Origin: DATLZB01 sp035574175 | GTDB taxonomy: Bacteria; Pseudomonadota; Alphaproteobacteria; Rhizobiales; Hyphomicrobiaceae | Reading direction: 5' to 3' | Length of the DNA stretch: 21,636 nt | Assembly (NCBI GenBank): GCA_035574175.1 | Contig: DATLZB010000166.1 | Location: 1 to 21,636 of the forward strand | In this document: positions 1-7,521 of the stretch, piece by piece | Layout of the letters: each line of letters begins with the position of its first letter | How positions within the stretch are numbered: position 1 is the stretch's first letter | Program-made: the position numbers and the translations under genes | Notes under the pieces: generated by a model | Seen by the model: the letters and a program-made list of their open reading frames with translations, nothing else | What the model was told of the DNA's origin: nothing | Databases searched by the model: none

Positions 1-18
1 GCTCAAGAGCCGCGCCAA

Positions 19-1533
19 ATGAGCAATGGCGCCAAGAAGCCCGGCACGCCCGGCCGCACGGTGGCCGCGGTGGACCTCGGCTCCAACAGCTTCCACATGA
101 TGGTGGCGCGCGCCGACGGCCCCGAGCTGCAGATCATCGACCGCCTGCGCGAGCCCGTGCGCCTGGCCACCGGCCTGGACCACAAGGGCCGGCTGATCCC
201 GGCCGCGCGCGAGCGCGCCATCGCCTGCCTCGAGCGCTTCGGCCAGCGCCTGCGCGACCTGCCCAAAACGCGCGTGCGCGCGGTCGGCACCAACACCCTG
301 CGCCGCGCGCGTAACGCCGACGAGTTCCTGGACGAGGCCGAGGCCGCGCTCGGCCACCCGATCGAGATCATCTCCGGCCTGGAGGAGGCGCGCCTGATCT
401 ACGGCGGCGTAGCCCAGGGCCTGGGCCCCGAGCGCCCGCGCCGGCTGGTGGTGGACATCGGCGGCGGCAGCACCGAGCTGATCATCGGCCAGCTCAACCA
501 GCCGAAGCTGATGGAGAGCCGCCAGCTGGGTTGCATCGTGCACACACGCGCGCATTTCAGCGACGGCGAGCTGTCCAACAAGGCCTGGAAGGCGGCCGAG
601 CTGGCCGTGCGCGTGGAGCTGGAGAACCTGCAGCGGCCGTTCATGGAGGCCGGCTGGGACGTGGCGGTGGGCTCGTCGGGCAGCATCCGCAGCATCCAGA
701 AGGTACTGCAGGCGCACGGCTGGTCGGAGCTGCACATCACCCGCGAGGGCCTGGAGAAGCTGGCCGAGAAGGTGATCGAGACCGGCCGCATCGACAAGCT
801 CAAACTGCCCGGCCTGAGCGAGGACCGCCAGCCGATCTTCGCCGGCGGCGTGGTCGTGCTGCTGGGTATCTTCAAGACCTTGGGCCTGAAGGAGATGGAA
901 GTCTCCGACCGCGCGCTGCGCGACGGCCTGCTGTTCGACCTGCTCGGCCGGCTGTCCGACCGCGACGTGCGCGCGCGCACCGTCGCGGCGGTGGCAGCGC
1001 GCTACGGCGTGGACGCGAAACAGGCCACGCGCGTAGAGGAGACCGCGCTCGCCGCCCTCGCGCAGGTGGCCGGGGACTGGGACCTGCAGGACGAGATCTG
1101 CCCGCGCCTGCTGGCCTGGGCCGCGCAACTGCACGAGGTGGGCCTCGCCATCTCGCACGCCAAGTACGAGCGCCACAGCGCCTACCTGGTCGGCAACACC
1201 GACCTGGCCGGCTTCTCGCAGCTCGAGCAGCAGGCGCTGGCGGTACTGCTGCGCGCGCACCGCGGCCGCTTCGAGGACGAGCTGTACGAGAGCCTGCCGG
1301 GCCCCTGGGCCAAGCGCGCGCAGCGCCTGGCGGTACTGCTGCGTCTGGCCGTGCTGCTGCACCGCAGCCGCAGTCCGGAACCGCTGCCGAAGTTCACGCT
1401 CCAAACCGAGCGCAGGACGCTGAAGCTGGAACTGCCCTCCGACTGGCTCGACGAGCACCCGCTGACCCGGGCGGATCTGGAACTGGAAAAAGAACAACTG
1501 CAGCAAGGGGGGTACAAACTGAGGTACGACTGA
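19..1533 (+). CDS. ppx: Exopolyphosphatase (Ppx/GppA family)
   Basis: A cytoplasmic phosphohydrolase of 504 residues that removes terminal phosphates from long-chain polyphosphate (and possibly pppGpp). It belongs to the actin/ASKHA fold family. Visible family motifs are AAVDLGSNSFHMMVAR (about 16-31), the catalytic-glutamate region SGLEEARLIYGG (119-130, E122 being the likely base), LVVDIGGGSTELIIG (143-157) and VAVGSSGSIRS. The C-terminal part has the helical HD-like domain of long Ppx proteins (LLAWAAQLHEVGLAISHAKYERHSAYL). The length matches the roughly 500-residue proteobacterial Ppx form. The ATG at 19 is the first start in frame, but only 18 bases precede it, so its promoter and ribosome-binding site cannot be judged. 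A GppA paralogue is the main alternative. The size and C-terminal domain fit Ppx. Confidence 0.93.
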   Translation: MSNGAKKPGTPGRTVAAVDLGSNSFHMMVARADGPELQIIDRLREPVRLATGLDHKGRLIPAARERAIACLERFGQRLRDLPKTRVRAVGTNTLRRARNADEFLDEAEAALGHPIEIISGLEEARLIYGGVAQGLGPERPRRLVVDIGGGSTELIIGQLNQPKLMESRQLGCIVHTRAHFSDGELSNKAWKAAELAVRVELENLQRPFMEAGWDVAVGSSGSIRSIQKVLQAHGWSELHITREGLEKLAEKVIETGRIDKLKLPGLSEDRQPIFAGGVVVLLGIFKTLGLKEMEVSDRALRDGLLFDLLGRLSDRDVRARTVAAVAARYGVDAKQATRVEETALAALAQVAGDWDLQDEICPRLLAWAAQLHEVGLAISHAKYERHSAYLVGNTDLAGFSQLEQQALAVLLRAHRGRFEDELYESLPGPWAKRAQRLAVLLRLAVLLHRSRSPEPLPKFTLQTERRTLKLELPSDWLDEHPLTRADLELEKEQLQQGGYKLRYD

Positions 1534-1549
1534 AGGGGAGTATCGCACC

Positions 1550-1566
1550 GGCTCACCCCATGAGCC
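1550..1566 (+). terminator. Possible weak hairpin terminator after ppx
   Basis: Seventeen bases after the ppx stop, GGCTCA (1550-1555) and TGAGCC (1561-1566) form a perfect 6-bp stem with a 5-base loop. Only a poor pyrimidine stretch follows (TCTCGTG), not a clear T-run, so intrinsic termination is doubtful. A second hairpin, CAGCCC-GGG-GGGCTG, lies at 1619-1633. Nothing else was seen in this 124-base gap. Confidence 0.2.
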
Positions 1567-1657
1567 TCTCGTGCAGTAGGCTGGCACGGACGGAGCCGGG
1601 GTCGTCCTCAGTAGCAGACAGCCCGGGGGGCTGATCGCTAACGCTTTGGGGGATTGT

Positions 1658-3028
1658 GTGTCGCAACTCGTAGTCGCATGTCTCGGCGTTGCACTCGTGG
1701 CCGTAGCTGTGGCGGCCTACCTGGCCGCTCAGGTACGTGGCCTGCGCCAAGCATGCGGGGCCAGCCAAGAGCGAGGGATCGCCCTGGAAACCGAGGCCGC
1801 CGCAGCACGGGCGCAGGTGGCCAGGCTCGCCGCCCGCGAGGCCGAGCTCGCCGCCGAGCTCGCCGCCGAACGCCGCGCCGCGCAGGAAAAGCTCGCCGTG
1901 CTGGAGGACGCCCGCGCCAAGCTCGCCGACGCCTTCAAGGCGCTGTCCGCCGAGGCGCTCAAATCCAGCAGCGAATCCTTCCTCAAGCTCGCGCAAGAAA
2001 GCCTCGCGCGCTTTCATACCAGCGCCAAGGCCGAGCTCGAGGCGCGGGAAAAAGCCATCGAACAACTCACCCAGCCCATCCGCGAGCGGCTGGAGAAATT
2101 CGACGGCAAGCTCGACGAGCTCGAGAAAAACCGCATCGGCGCCTATCGCGCGCTGACCCAGCAAGTGGGTGATCTGCTGCAGATCCACCTGCCGAAATTG
2201 CAGAGCGAGACCGCCGCGCTGGTGCGCGCCCTGCGCCAGCCGCAGGCGCGCGGCCGCTGGGGCGAGGAGCAATTGAAGCGCGTCGTCGAACTCGCGGGCA
2301 TGCTCGAGCACTGCGACTTCGAGCAGCAGGTCAACGTCAGCACCGCCGACGGCCGCCTGCGGCCGGACCTCATCGTGCGCCTGCCCGGCGGGCGCAATCT
2401 CGTCGTCGACGCCAAAGTCGCCGTCGATGCGTATCTGTCCGCCGTCGAGGCCCAGGACGATGCCGCGCGCGAACGCCTGCTCGACCAGCACGCCGCGCAA
2501 CTGCGCGCGCACGTCCAGCGCCTGTCCGCCAAGAGCTATTTCGAGCAGTTCGACCCCACGCCGGAATTCGTGGTCCTGTTCGTGCCTGGCGAGGCCTTCT
2601 TCTCCGCCGCGCTGATGCGCGATCCGCAGCTGATCGAATACGCCGCGCAAAACCGCGTCATCCCCGCGAGCCCGACGACGCTGATCGCCCTGCTCAAGGC
2701 CGTAGCCTACGGCTGGCGCCAGGAGGCCCTCGCCCAGAACGCGCGCGACATCGCCGCGCTCGGCAAAGACCTCTACGAACGCATCAGCACGCTCGCCGAA
2801 CACTGGACCAAGGTCGGCGAGCGTCTGGACCAGGCCGTCAAGGCCTACAACCAATCCGTCGGCACGCTCGAATCCCGCGTCCTGCCCGCCGCGCGCAAAT
2901 TCCGCGACCTCGGCGCCGCCGGCCAAGGCCGTGAAGTCCCCGCCCTCGAACCGCTCACCCAGGACACCCGCGCGCTCACCGCGCCAGAATTGAGTGCGGG
3001 GCGCGGGGGAGAGCAGCCAGAATCGTGA
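1658..3028 (+). CDS. rmuC: DNA recombination protein RmuC
   Basis: RmuC limits recombination at inverted repeats and carries a PD-(D/E)xK-like nuclease fold. The protein, 456 residues from this start, has an N-terminal membrane anchor (about 4-25, VVACLGVALVAVAVAAYLAA), a long Ala/Glu-rich coiled coil (about 30-190), and the conserved RmuC core: RGRWGEEQLKRVVELAGM (198-215), PDLIVRLPGGRNLVVDAKV (236-254) with the likely metal-site Asp/Lys pair, and EFVVLFVPGEAFFSAAL. I chose GTG 1658 because GGGGGA lies 4 bases upstream. A TTG at 1646 in the same frame would add four residues but has no ribosome-binding site. The gene ends 9 bases before cas3. It looks like resident chromosome, with the CRISPR locus beginning immediately after it. 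Confidence 0.9.
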   Translation: MSQLVVACLGVALVAVAVAAYLAAQVRGLRQACGASQERGIALETEAAAARAQVARLAAREAELAAELAAERRAAQEKLAVLEDARAKLADAFKALSAEALKSSSESFLKLAQESLARFHTSAKAELEAREKAIEQLTQPIRERLEKFDGKLDELEKNRIGAYRALTQQVGDLLQIHLPKLQSETAALVRALRQPQARGRWGEEQLKRVVELAGMLEHCDFEQQVNVSTADGRLRPDLIVRLPGGRNLVVDAKVAVDAYLSAVEAQDDAARERLLDQHAAQLRAHVQRLSAKSYFEQFDPTPEFVVLFVPGEAFFSAALMRDPQLIEYAAQNRVIPASPTTLIALLKAVAYGWRQEALAQNARDIAALGKDLYERISTLAEHWTKVGERLDQAVKAYNQSVGTLESRVLPAARKFRDLGAAGQGREVPALEPLTQDTRALTAPELSAGRGGEQPES

Positions 3029-3037
3029 GAGGCGACG

Positions 3038-5581
3038 ATGACGTTCGATGACTTTTTTCGTCAGGCGTTCGGCAAGGCCGGCGATCTGGCGTTCGCGCCG
3101 TTCGCCTACCAGCGCAAGCTCGCGACTGCGCCGTGGCCCGATCTGCTCGAAGTCCCCACCGGCATGGGCAAAACCGCGGCGGTCGTGCTCGCTTGGCTAT
3201 GGAAAAGGGGCTGGCGCAGCGGCGAGCGGGAAGAGAATGCCGAAGGCAAGCCCATAACAATCGAAGATACGCCGCGCCGGCTGGTCTGGTGTCTGCCGAT
3301 GCGCGTGCTGGTCGAGCAGACGCACAACAACGTCGAAAACTGGCTGCGCAACCTCGGCATCCTCGGCAAGCCGGGCGAAGGCAAGGTTTCCGTGCATCTG
3401 CTGATGGGTGGCTCGGAGGACGTCGAGAAAGCGACCTGGGCCGAGTATCCCGAGGAGGACATGATCCTTATCGGTACGCAGGACATGCTGCTGTCGCGTG
3501 CGCTGATGCGCGGCTATGGCATGAGCCGCTATGCGTGGCCGGTGCACTATGCCTTCCTGCACAACGACGCCTTCTGGGTCTTCGACGAAGTGCAGTTGAT
3601 GGGCCCGGGCCTGCCCACCAGCGCCCAGCTCGAAGCCTTCCGCCGGCAGCTTCCGCTGGCCGCCAGCAGCCGCAGCCTGTGGGTCTCCGCCACCTTGAAC
3701 CGGCAATGGCTCGACACCGTGGATTTCAAGGCGACCAACCTGACGTCGCATGCCCTGTCTGCCGAGGAACGAGCCACGGAGGAAGTGCGCAAACGCTGCA
3801 ACGCCACCAAACGGCTGCAGCGCGCCGATGTCCGGCTCGAGGGCGTGACGAAGAAGCAGGTGGAGGACTACCTCGACACGCTCGCCCAGGCTGTGCGGCA
3901 AGCGCATGTCTCCGGCACGGTCACCCTCGTCATCGTCAACACCGTCGAGCGCGCGCAGAAGCTCTACGAGCGGCTCGGCCCGCCGCCCGCCAAGCGCGGC
4001 CCCAAGTCAGGGACCGAGTTGCAAGCCAGCGCTGGCCCCGAACGGTTATTGATCCATTCGCGCTTCCGCGGCCCCGATCGCCGGGCGATGGAAGCCCGGC
4101 TCGCCTCCCCGGTTCCCCCGCAAGGCCGCATCCTGATTTCGACCCAGGCCATCGAGGCGGGTGTGGACATGACCAGCCGGACGCTCTTCACCGAGCTCGC
4201 CCCCTGGTCCTCGCTAGTGCAGCGCTTCGGCCGCTGCAACCGCTACGGCGAATGCAGCGCTGAAGGCGCGGATGTCTACTGGATGGACCTTGCCGGTGAG
4301 AAGGACGTGGCCCGGCCTTACACGCCCGAAGCACTTGCTGTGGCGCGCGAGAAACTGGAGACCTTGACCAGCGCCAGCCCGGCCGATCTGCCGCCCACCG
4401 AGGAAGCTGCGCCACTGCATCCGGTCATCCGACGCAAGGATTTTCTGGATCTGTTCAACACCGACCCGGACCTGTCCGGTTTTGATGTGGACATTGCCCC
4501 TTACGTGCGCGATGCCGACGAGGCCGACGTCCTTCTGTTCTGGCGGAAGTTCGACCAGAACCCGAACGACCCCTTGCAAGCGGCGCCCGGACGCGACGAG
4601 CTCTGCCGCGCGGGGCTTGGCCCCGCCAAAGCGCTGCTGGATCGCTGCCAGTCAGGCCAGGTCTGGCGCTGGGATCCGCTGGCGCGGCGCTGGCGGCAAC
4701 ACGGCAAGAACGAGCGGCTGCGTCCGGGGATGACAATGATGCTGGCGGCCGACGTGGGCGGCTATCGGCCTGATCTCGGTCTTGCCAGCGACGAAACGGA
4801 GCCTGTCGCACAGCTCACGCCTGTGACTGCTGCTGACGAGGAACCCGAAGCCTACGACGGCGACCCGCGCAGCTTGCTGCAAAAGGCCGTGCCATTGCCC
4901 CAGCACCTGGCGGATGTCGAGACGGAGGCGCGCGTGCTGTGTGGACAGCTTCCCACACCCCATGCCGAAGCGATCGTGCAGGCAGCGCGCTGGCACGACC
5001 TCGGCAAGACGCACGAAGCCTTCGACACCATGCTGCGACGTGCCCACGAGCACGGCACCGGGCAAACCCTCGGGGAAGGCTTCTGGGCCAAGGCCGGCTG
5101 CGAGCCCGGCCGCAAGTCCGGACGGCCGAAATACATCGTCAAAGACGGTGATGGTGAGATCGAACGCAAGCGCTTCCGTCATGAGCTGGCCTCCGCCTTG
5201 GCCTGGCTCGCTTCGCGCCAGCATGCGGATGACGAGCAAACCAACCTCATCGCCTATCTGATCGCCGCCCACCACGGCAAGGTGCGCCTGTCGCTGCGGG
5301 CCCTGCCCGAAGAGACCGAGCCCGATGACGGGCGCCTGTTTGCCCGCGGCGTGTGGGATGGCGACCACCTGCCCGAGTTTCAGTTCAGCGATGGCGAGCG
5401 GGTGCCATCCATGACGCTACGGCTCGACCTGATGCGCCTGGGTCAGGGTGTGCAAGGTCCTTCCTGGACCACGCGCACGCGGCGTCTTCTCGCGAGTCTC
5501 GGCCCCTTCCGCCTCGCCTGGTGCGAAGCCCTGGTGCGCATCGCCGACTGGCGCGCTTCGGCCAAGGAGCAGGCGCCATGA
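3038..5581 (+). CDS. cas3: CRISPR-associated helicase/nuclease Cas3, type I-G, C-terminal HD
   Basis: The 847-residue Cas3 unwinds and degrades target DNA once it is recruited by the I-G surveillance complex. The helicase half comes first: YQRKL (24-28), Walker A PTGMGKT (40-46), the DEVQ Walker B variant (183-186), SAT motif III (217-219), STQAIEAGVDM motif V (368-378) and QRFGRCNR motif VI (395-402). The HD nuclease domain is at the C-terminus: PQHL (H623), the WHDLGK pair H653/D654, RHE (H715), AAHHGK (H745/H746) and D837. This helicase-then-HD order is typical of I-U/I-G Cas3 and opposite to I-E Cas3. All metal ligands look intact. GAGAGGCG precedes the ATG at 3038, and the start lies 9 bases after rmuC. 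The stop overlaps the next ATG (ATGA, 5578-5581). Confidence 0.95.
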   Translation: MTFDDFFRQAFGKAGDLAFAPFAYQRKLATAPWPDLLEVPTGMGKTAAVVLAWLWKRGWRSGEREENAEGKPITIEDTPRRLVWCLPMRVLVEQTHNNVENWLRNLGILGKPGEGKVSVHLLMGGSEDVEKATWAEYPEEDMILIGTQDMLLSRALMRGYGMSRYAWPVHYAFLHNDAFWVFDEVQLMGPGLPTSAQLEAFRRQLPLAASSRSLWVSATLNRQWLDTVDFKATNLTSHALSAEERATEEVRKRCNATKRLQRADVRLEGVTKKQVEDYLDTLAQAVRQAHVSGTVTLVIVNTVERAQKLYERLGPPPAKRGPKSGTELQASAGPERLLIHSRFRGPDRRAMEARLASPVPPQGRILISTQAIEAGVDMTSRTLFTELAPWSSLVQRFGRCNRYGECSAEGADVYWMDLAGEKDVARPYTPEALAVAREKLETLTSASPADLPPTEEAAPLHPVIRRKDFLDLFNTDPDLSGFDVDIAPYVRDADEADVLLFWRKFDQNPNDPLQAAPGRDELCRAGLGPAKALLDRCQSGQVWRWDPLARRWRQHGKNERLRPGMTMMLAADVGGYRPDLGLASDETEPVAQLTPVTAADEEPEAYDGDPRSLLQKAVPLPQHLADVETEARVLCGQLPTPHAEAIVQAARWHDLGKTHEAFDTMLRRAHEHGTGQTLGEGFWAKAGCEPGRKSGRPKYIVKDGDGEIERKRFRHELASALAWLASRQHADDEQTNLIAYLIAAHHGKVRLSLRALPEETEPDDGRLFARGVWDGDHLPEFQFSDGERVPSMTLRLDLMRLGQGVQGPSWTTRTRRLLASLGPFRLAWCEALVRIADWRASAKEQAP

Positions 5582-6083
5582 GGCTCGCTGCCTTCGAACA
5601 GGTGGCGCAAGCGCTCCATGAGGCCGGCGTGCGCTTCCTCGTCGTCGGCGGGCTGGCGGTGAATGCCCACGGCTACCTGCGTTTGACGGCCGATATTGGC
5701 TTGGTGATCGCGCTCGACCCGGCCAACATCCACACCGCGTTCGAGGCGCTGGCGGGCATCGGCTATCGCCCCAGCGTGCCGATTCGCGCCGAAGAGTTCG
5801 CCGACGCCGGACTGCGCAAACGCTGGCAGCGCGAGAAAGGTATGCAGGTCCTGAACTTCTTCAGCGACCGGCGCCCGGAAACCTCGGTGGACCTGTTCGT
5901 CCACGAGCCCTTCGACTTTGCCGCCGAGTATCGAGCCGCCCTCACCGCCGAGCTGCGCCCGGGTCTGCCGGTGCGCTTCGTTTCCATCCCCACCCTGATC
6001 CGCATGAAGGAAGCGGCCGGCCGCGCGATCAGGACGACATCCAGCACCTGCGCTGGCTCCTCGAAGACCGGAGGCAGATATGA
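5578..6083 (+). pseudogene. Nucleotidyltransferase gene (MNT/AbiEii-like), frameshifted and catalytically altered
   Basis: The ATG overlaps the cas3 stop, with AAGGAG 8 bases upstream. The product starts like small DNA polymerase-beta-fold NTases: VRFLVVGGLAVNAHGYLRLTADIGLVI, with GG at 24-25 and HG at 31-32. The family pattern is GG...HG..R.T.D.D. Here the first Asp is D39 but the second position is Gly41, so one metal ligand is missing. Near the end, the frame after MKEAAGR turns into a Ser/Thr/Pro-rich tail. Another frame from 6024 reads RDQDDIQHLRWLLEDRRQ and stops at 6081-6083. Removing one GC from the CGCGCG tract at 6022-6027 joins the two parts into the usual AAGRDQDDI ending of a 167-residue protein. 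As it stands, the open frame runs on to 6168 (196 residues). The frameshift could be a sequencing error, but the Asp loss is independent of it. NTases of this kind often act in toxin-antitoxin pairs. Confidence 0.68.
6047..6083 (+). repeat. 37-bp direct repeat, copy 1 (NTase 3' end, left edge of III-B module)
   Basis: This copy begins CCTGCGCTGGCTCCTCGAAG and ends ...GGAGGCAGATATGA. It matches 14211-14247 at 36 of 37 positions (T versus C at the 34th base from the end of the match context, just before ATGA). It comprises the last 11-12 codons of the NTase gene, a GGAGG ribosome-binding site and an ATGA stop/start overlap. The homology ends abruptly on both sides, where the flanking sequences are unrelated. 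Confidence 0.9.
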
Positions 6084-6136
6084 GCAGCCTATCGCGGCGT
6101 CACTTCGGTCGCCGCCATGCGCAGCAAGAATTGTAG
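6080..6136 (+). other. Orphan 18-codon reading frame plus short noncoding stretch before cmr1
   Basis: The ATGA at the end of repeat copy 1 opens a frame reading MSSLSRRHFGRRHAQQEL and stopping with TAG at 6134-6136. It has a good GGAGG ribosome-binding site, but that site belongs to the repeat. I do not recognise the peptide. It may be an accidental frame created when the III-B module was joined to the repeat, or the start of a lost gene. From 6137 to 6189 nothing is coded except the cmr1 ribosome-binding site (GGAG at 6177-6181). Confidence 0.35.
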
Positions 6137-6189
6137 CGCCGTGGTCCCGCCATTATGGACGGGAGTGAAGCAACATTGGAGATGCAGGC

Positions 6190-7521
6190 ATGATCAGATC
6201 CGCACCGAAGTATGAAGACCTTCCGGCAGCAAGCTCACGAAGATCTCGCCGGGGATCGGCGACCTGCGAGCTCAGCGCGCGCATCGAAGTGGTGACACCT
6301 ATTCTAGGCGGCGCCGCGCAGACCCGGGCGCTGGATGATCTCGACGTCATCCGCGCACCGACGGTGCGCGGGCACCTCCGGTTCTGGTGGCGCGCGCTCA
6401 ATGCCGCGAACTATGCAAAGCCGGAGGATCTGTATCACCGCGAAAGCCAGATCTGGGGACGTGCTGCTGGCGATGCTGGAGGACGCTCTCTTGTGGAGGT
6501 GCGGATCGAAGTCGAACGCGCCGCGGATTCAGACGACAGCGACATTGATCTACAACCGACCTCAGGCGCTTACGCTTTGTGGCCGGCACGCGCAGAGAAA
6601 AAGCATGGACAAATAACGAAACTCGCTGCTCCACGGCGTAAACCGGGAACAAGGTTTCGGCTAGTGCTGGTAGCGCCTGCCGATCTCGATGTGGAGATCC
6701 GCAACGTCTTGCGCGCGTGGCTTCTGTTCGGTGGTTATGGCAGCCGCACGCGTCGCGGCCTCGGAAGCTTCAAGGTTCTGGGGGATGCCAGCGCCTGGCA
6801 GCCTCCACAGCCGACGCGCGAAGCGATTACCGCAGTTTTCGGGGTAGACGTCTTCGCATCCGCGCAGACGCCCGTCTGCGATGTGCCGCGCCTGGCTGGC
6901 GCCGCACTCCACGTCGGTACGGCAGACCGGGATGCCGTGCAGGCGTGGACGACAGCGCTCAACTGGCTCAAGGAATTCCGTCAAGGCACGCGTGGCAAAC
7001 CGGGCGATCGAGCGCGCGAGCCAGACCCGAGGGGCAGCAATCGTTCATCGGTCTCGAACTGGCCGGAGGCGGACAAGATCCGACATCTCAAAGGCAAGAC
7101 CCAGGCGCACCCCCCTCGCCACAATGCAAATCCGGTCTGGCCACGTGCGGGTTTCGGACTGCCGATCATCGGTCAGTTCCAGACCCATGCGCGCGACGGA
7201 GGGCGCTACGACGAACCCGGCCCGTATGAATTGCGCTGGCGAGGAGACAGGGAGCACGACCGGCTCGCGAGCCCGTTGATCGTCAAGGCGCTGCCGCTCG
7301 CCGATGGCAGCTACGTACCATGCGCCCTTTGGCTGGCGCGCACCTACCCGAAAGGCGAAGTGTTACTAAAAGGAACAGCCAACGCGACAGCGCCTTTCGA
7401 TCGTCTGGTCGCGCCCGGTGATACGCCACGCTTCTCGGCGCTTGCGAACAAGCACAGCCTGCGTGAGGCCTTCCTCGACTGGCTGCAGGCCAAGTATCAG
7501 ACAACGGTGATCGCGCCATGA
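6190..7521 (+). CDS. cmr1: Type III-B RAMP protein Cmr1
   Basis: Cmr1 is a 443-residue Cas7-like RAMP subunit that caps the Cmr effector complex near the 3' end of the crRNA. The diagnostic Cmr1 block is clear: VVTPILGGAAQTRALDDLDVIRAPTVRGHLRFWWRALN (34-71). A glycine-rich loop, GGYGSRTRRGLGSF (181-194), is typical of RAMP folds. About 28 residues, rich in Arg and Ser, precede the first strand, which is slightly longer than usual. The ATG at 6190 has GGAG 8 bases upstream and no better start follows before the conserved block. It is the first gene of the III-B module. Its stop overlaps the cas10 start (ATGA, 7518-7521). Confidence 0.92.
   Translation: MIRSAPKYEDLPAASSRRSRRGSATCELSARIEVVTPILGGAAQTRALDDLDVIRAPTVRGHLRFWWRALNAANYAKPEDLYHRESQIWGRAAGDAGGRSLVEVRIEVERAADSDDSDIDLQPTSGAYALWPARAEKKHGQITKLAAPRRKPGTRFRLVLVAPADLDVEIRNVLRAWLLFGGYGSRTRRGLGSFKVLGDASAWQPPQPTREAITAVFGVDVFASAQTPVCDVPRLAGAALHVGTADRDAVQAWTTALNWLKEFRQGTRGKPGDRAREPDPRGSNRSSVSNWPEADKIRHLKGKTQAHPPRHNANPVWPRAGFGLPIIGQFQTHARDGGRYDEPGPYELRWRGDREHDRLASPLIVKALPLADGSYVPCALWLARTYPKGEVLLKGTANATAPFDRLVAPGDTPRFSALANKHSLREAFLDWLQAKYQTTVIAP

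Noticed and set aside
1553..2926. Long open frame on the minus strand opposite rmuC (457 codons)
   Set aside because: It is the antisense of a clear RmuC gene. High third-position GC keeps such frames open, and its translation is a Gly/Leu/Gln-rich sequence without recognisable domains.
6131..6159. Possible promoter TTGTAG-17-TATGGA upstream of cmr1
   Set aside because: Each box matches only three of six consensus positions, too weak to claim from sequence alone.
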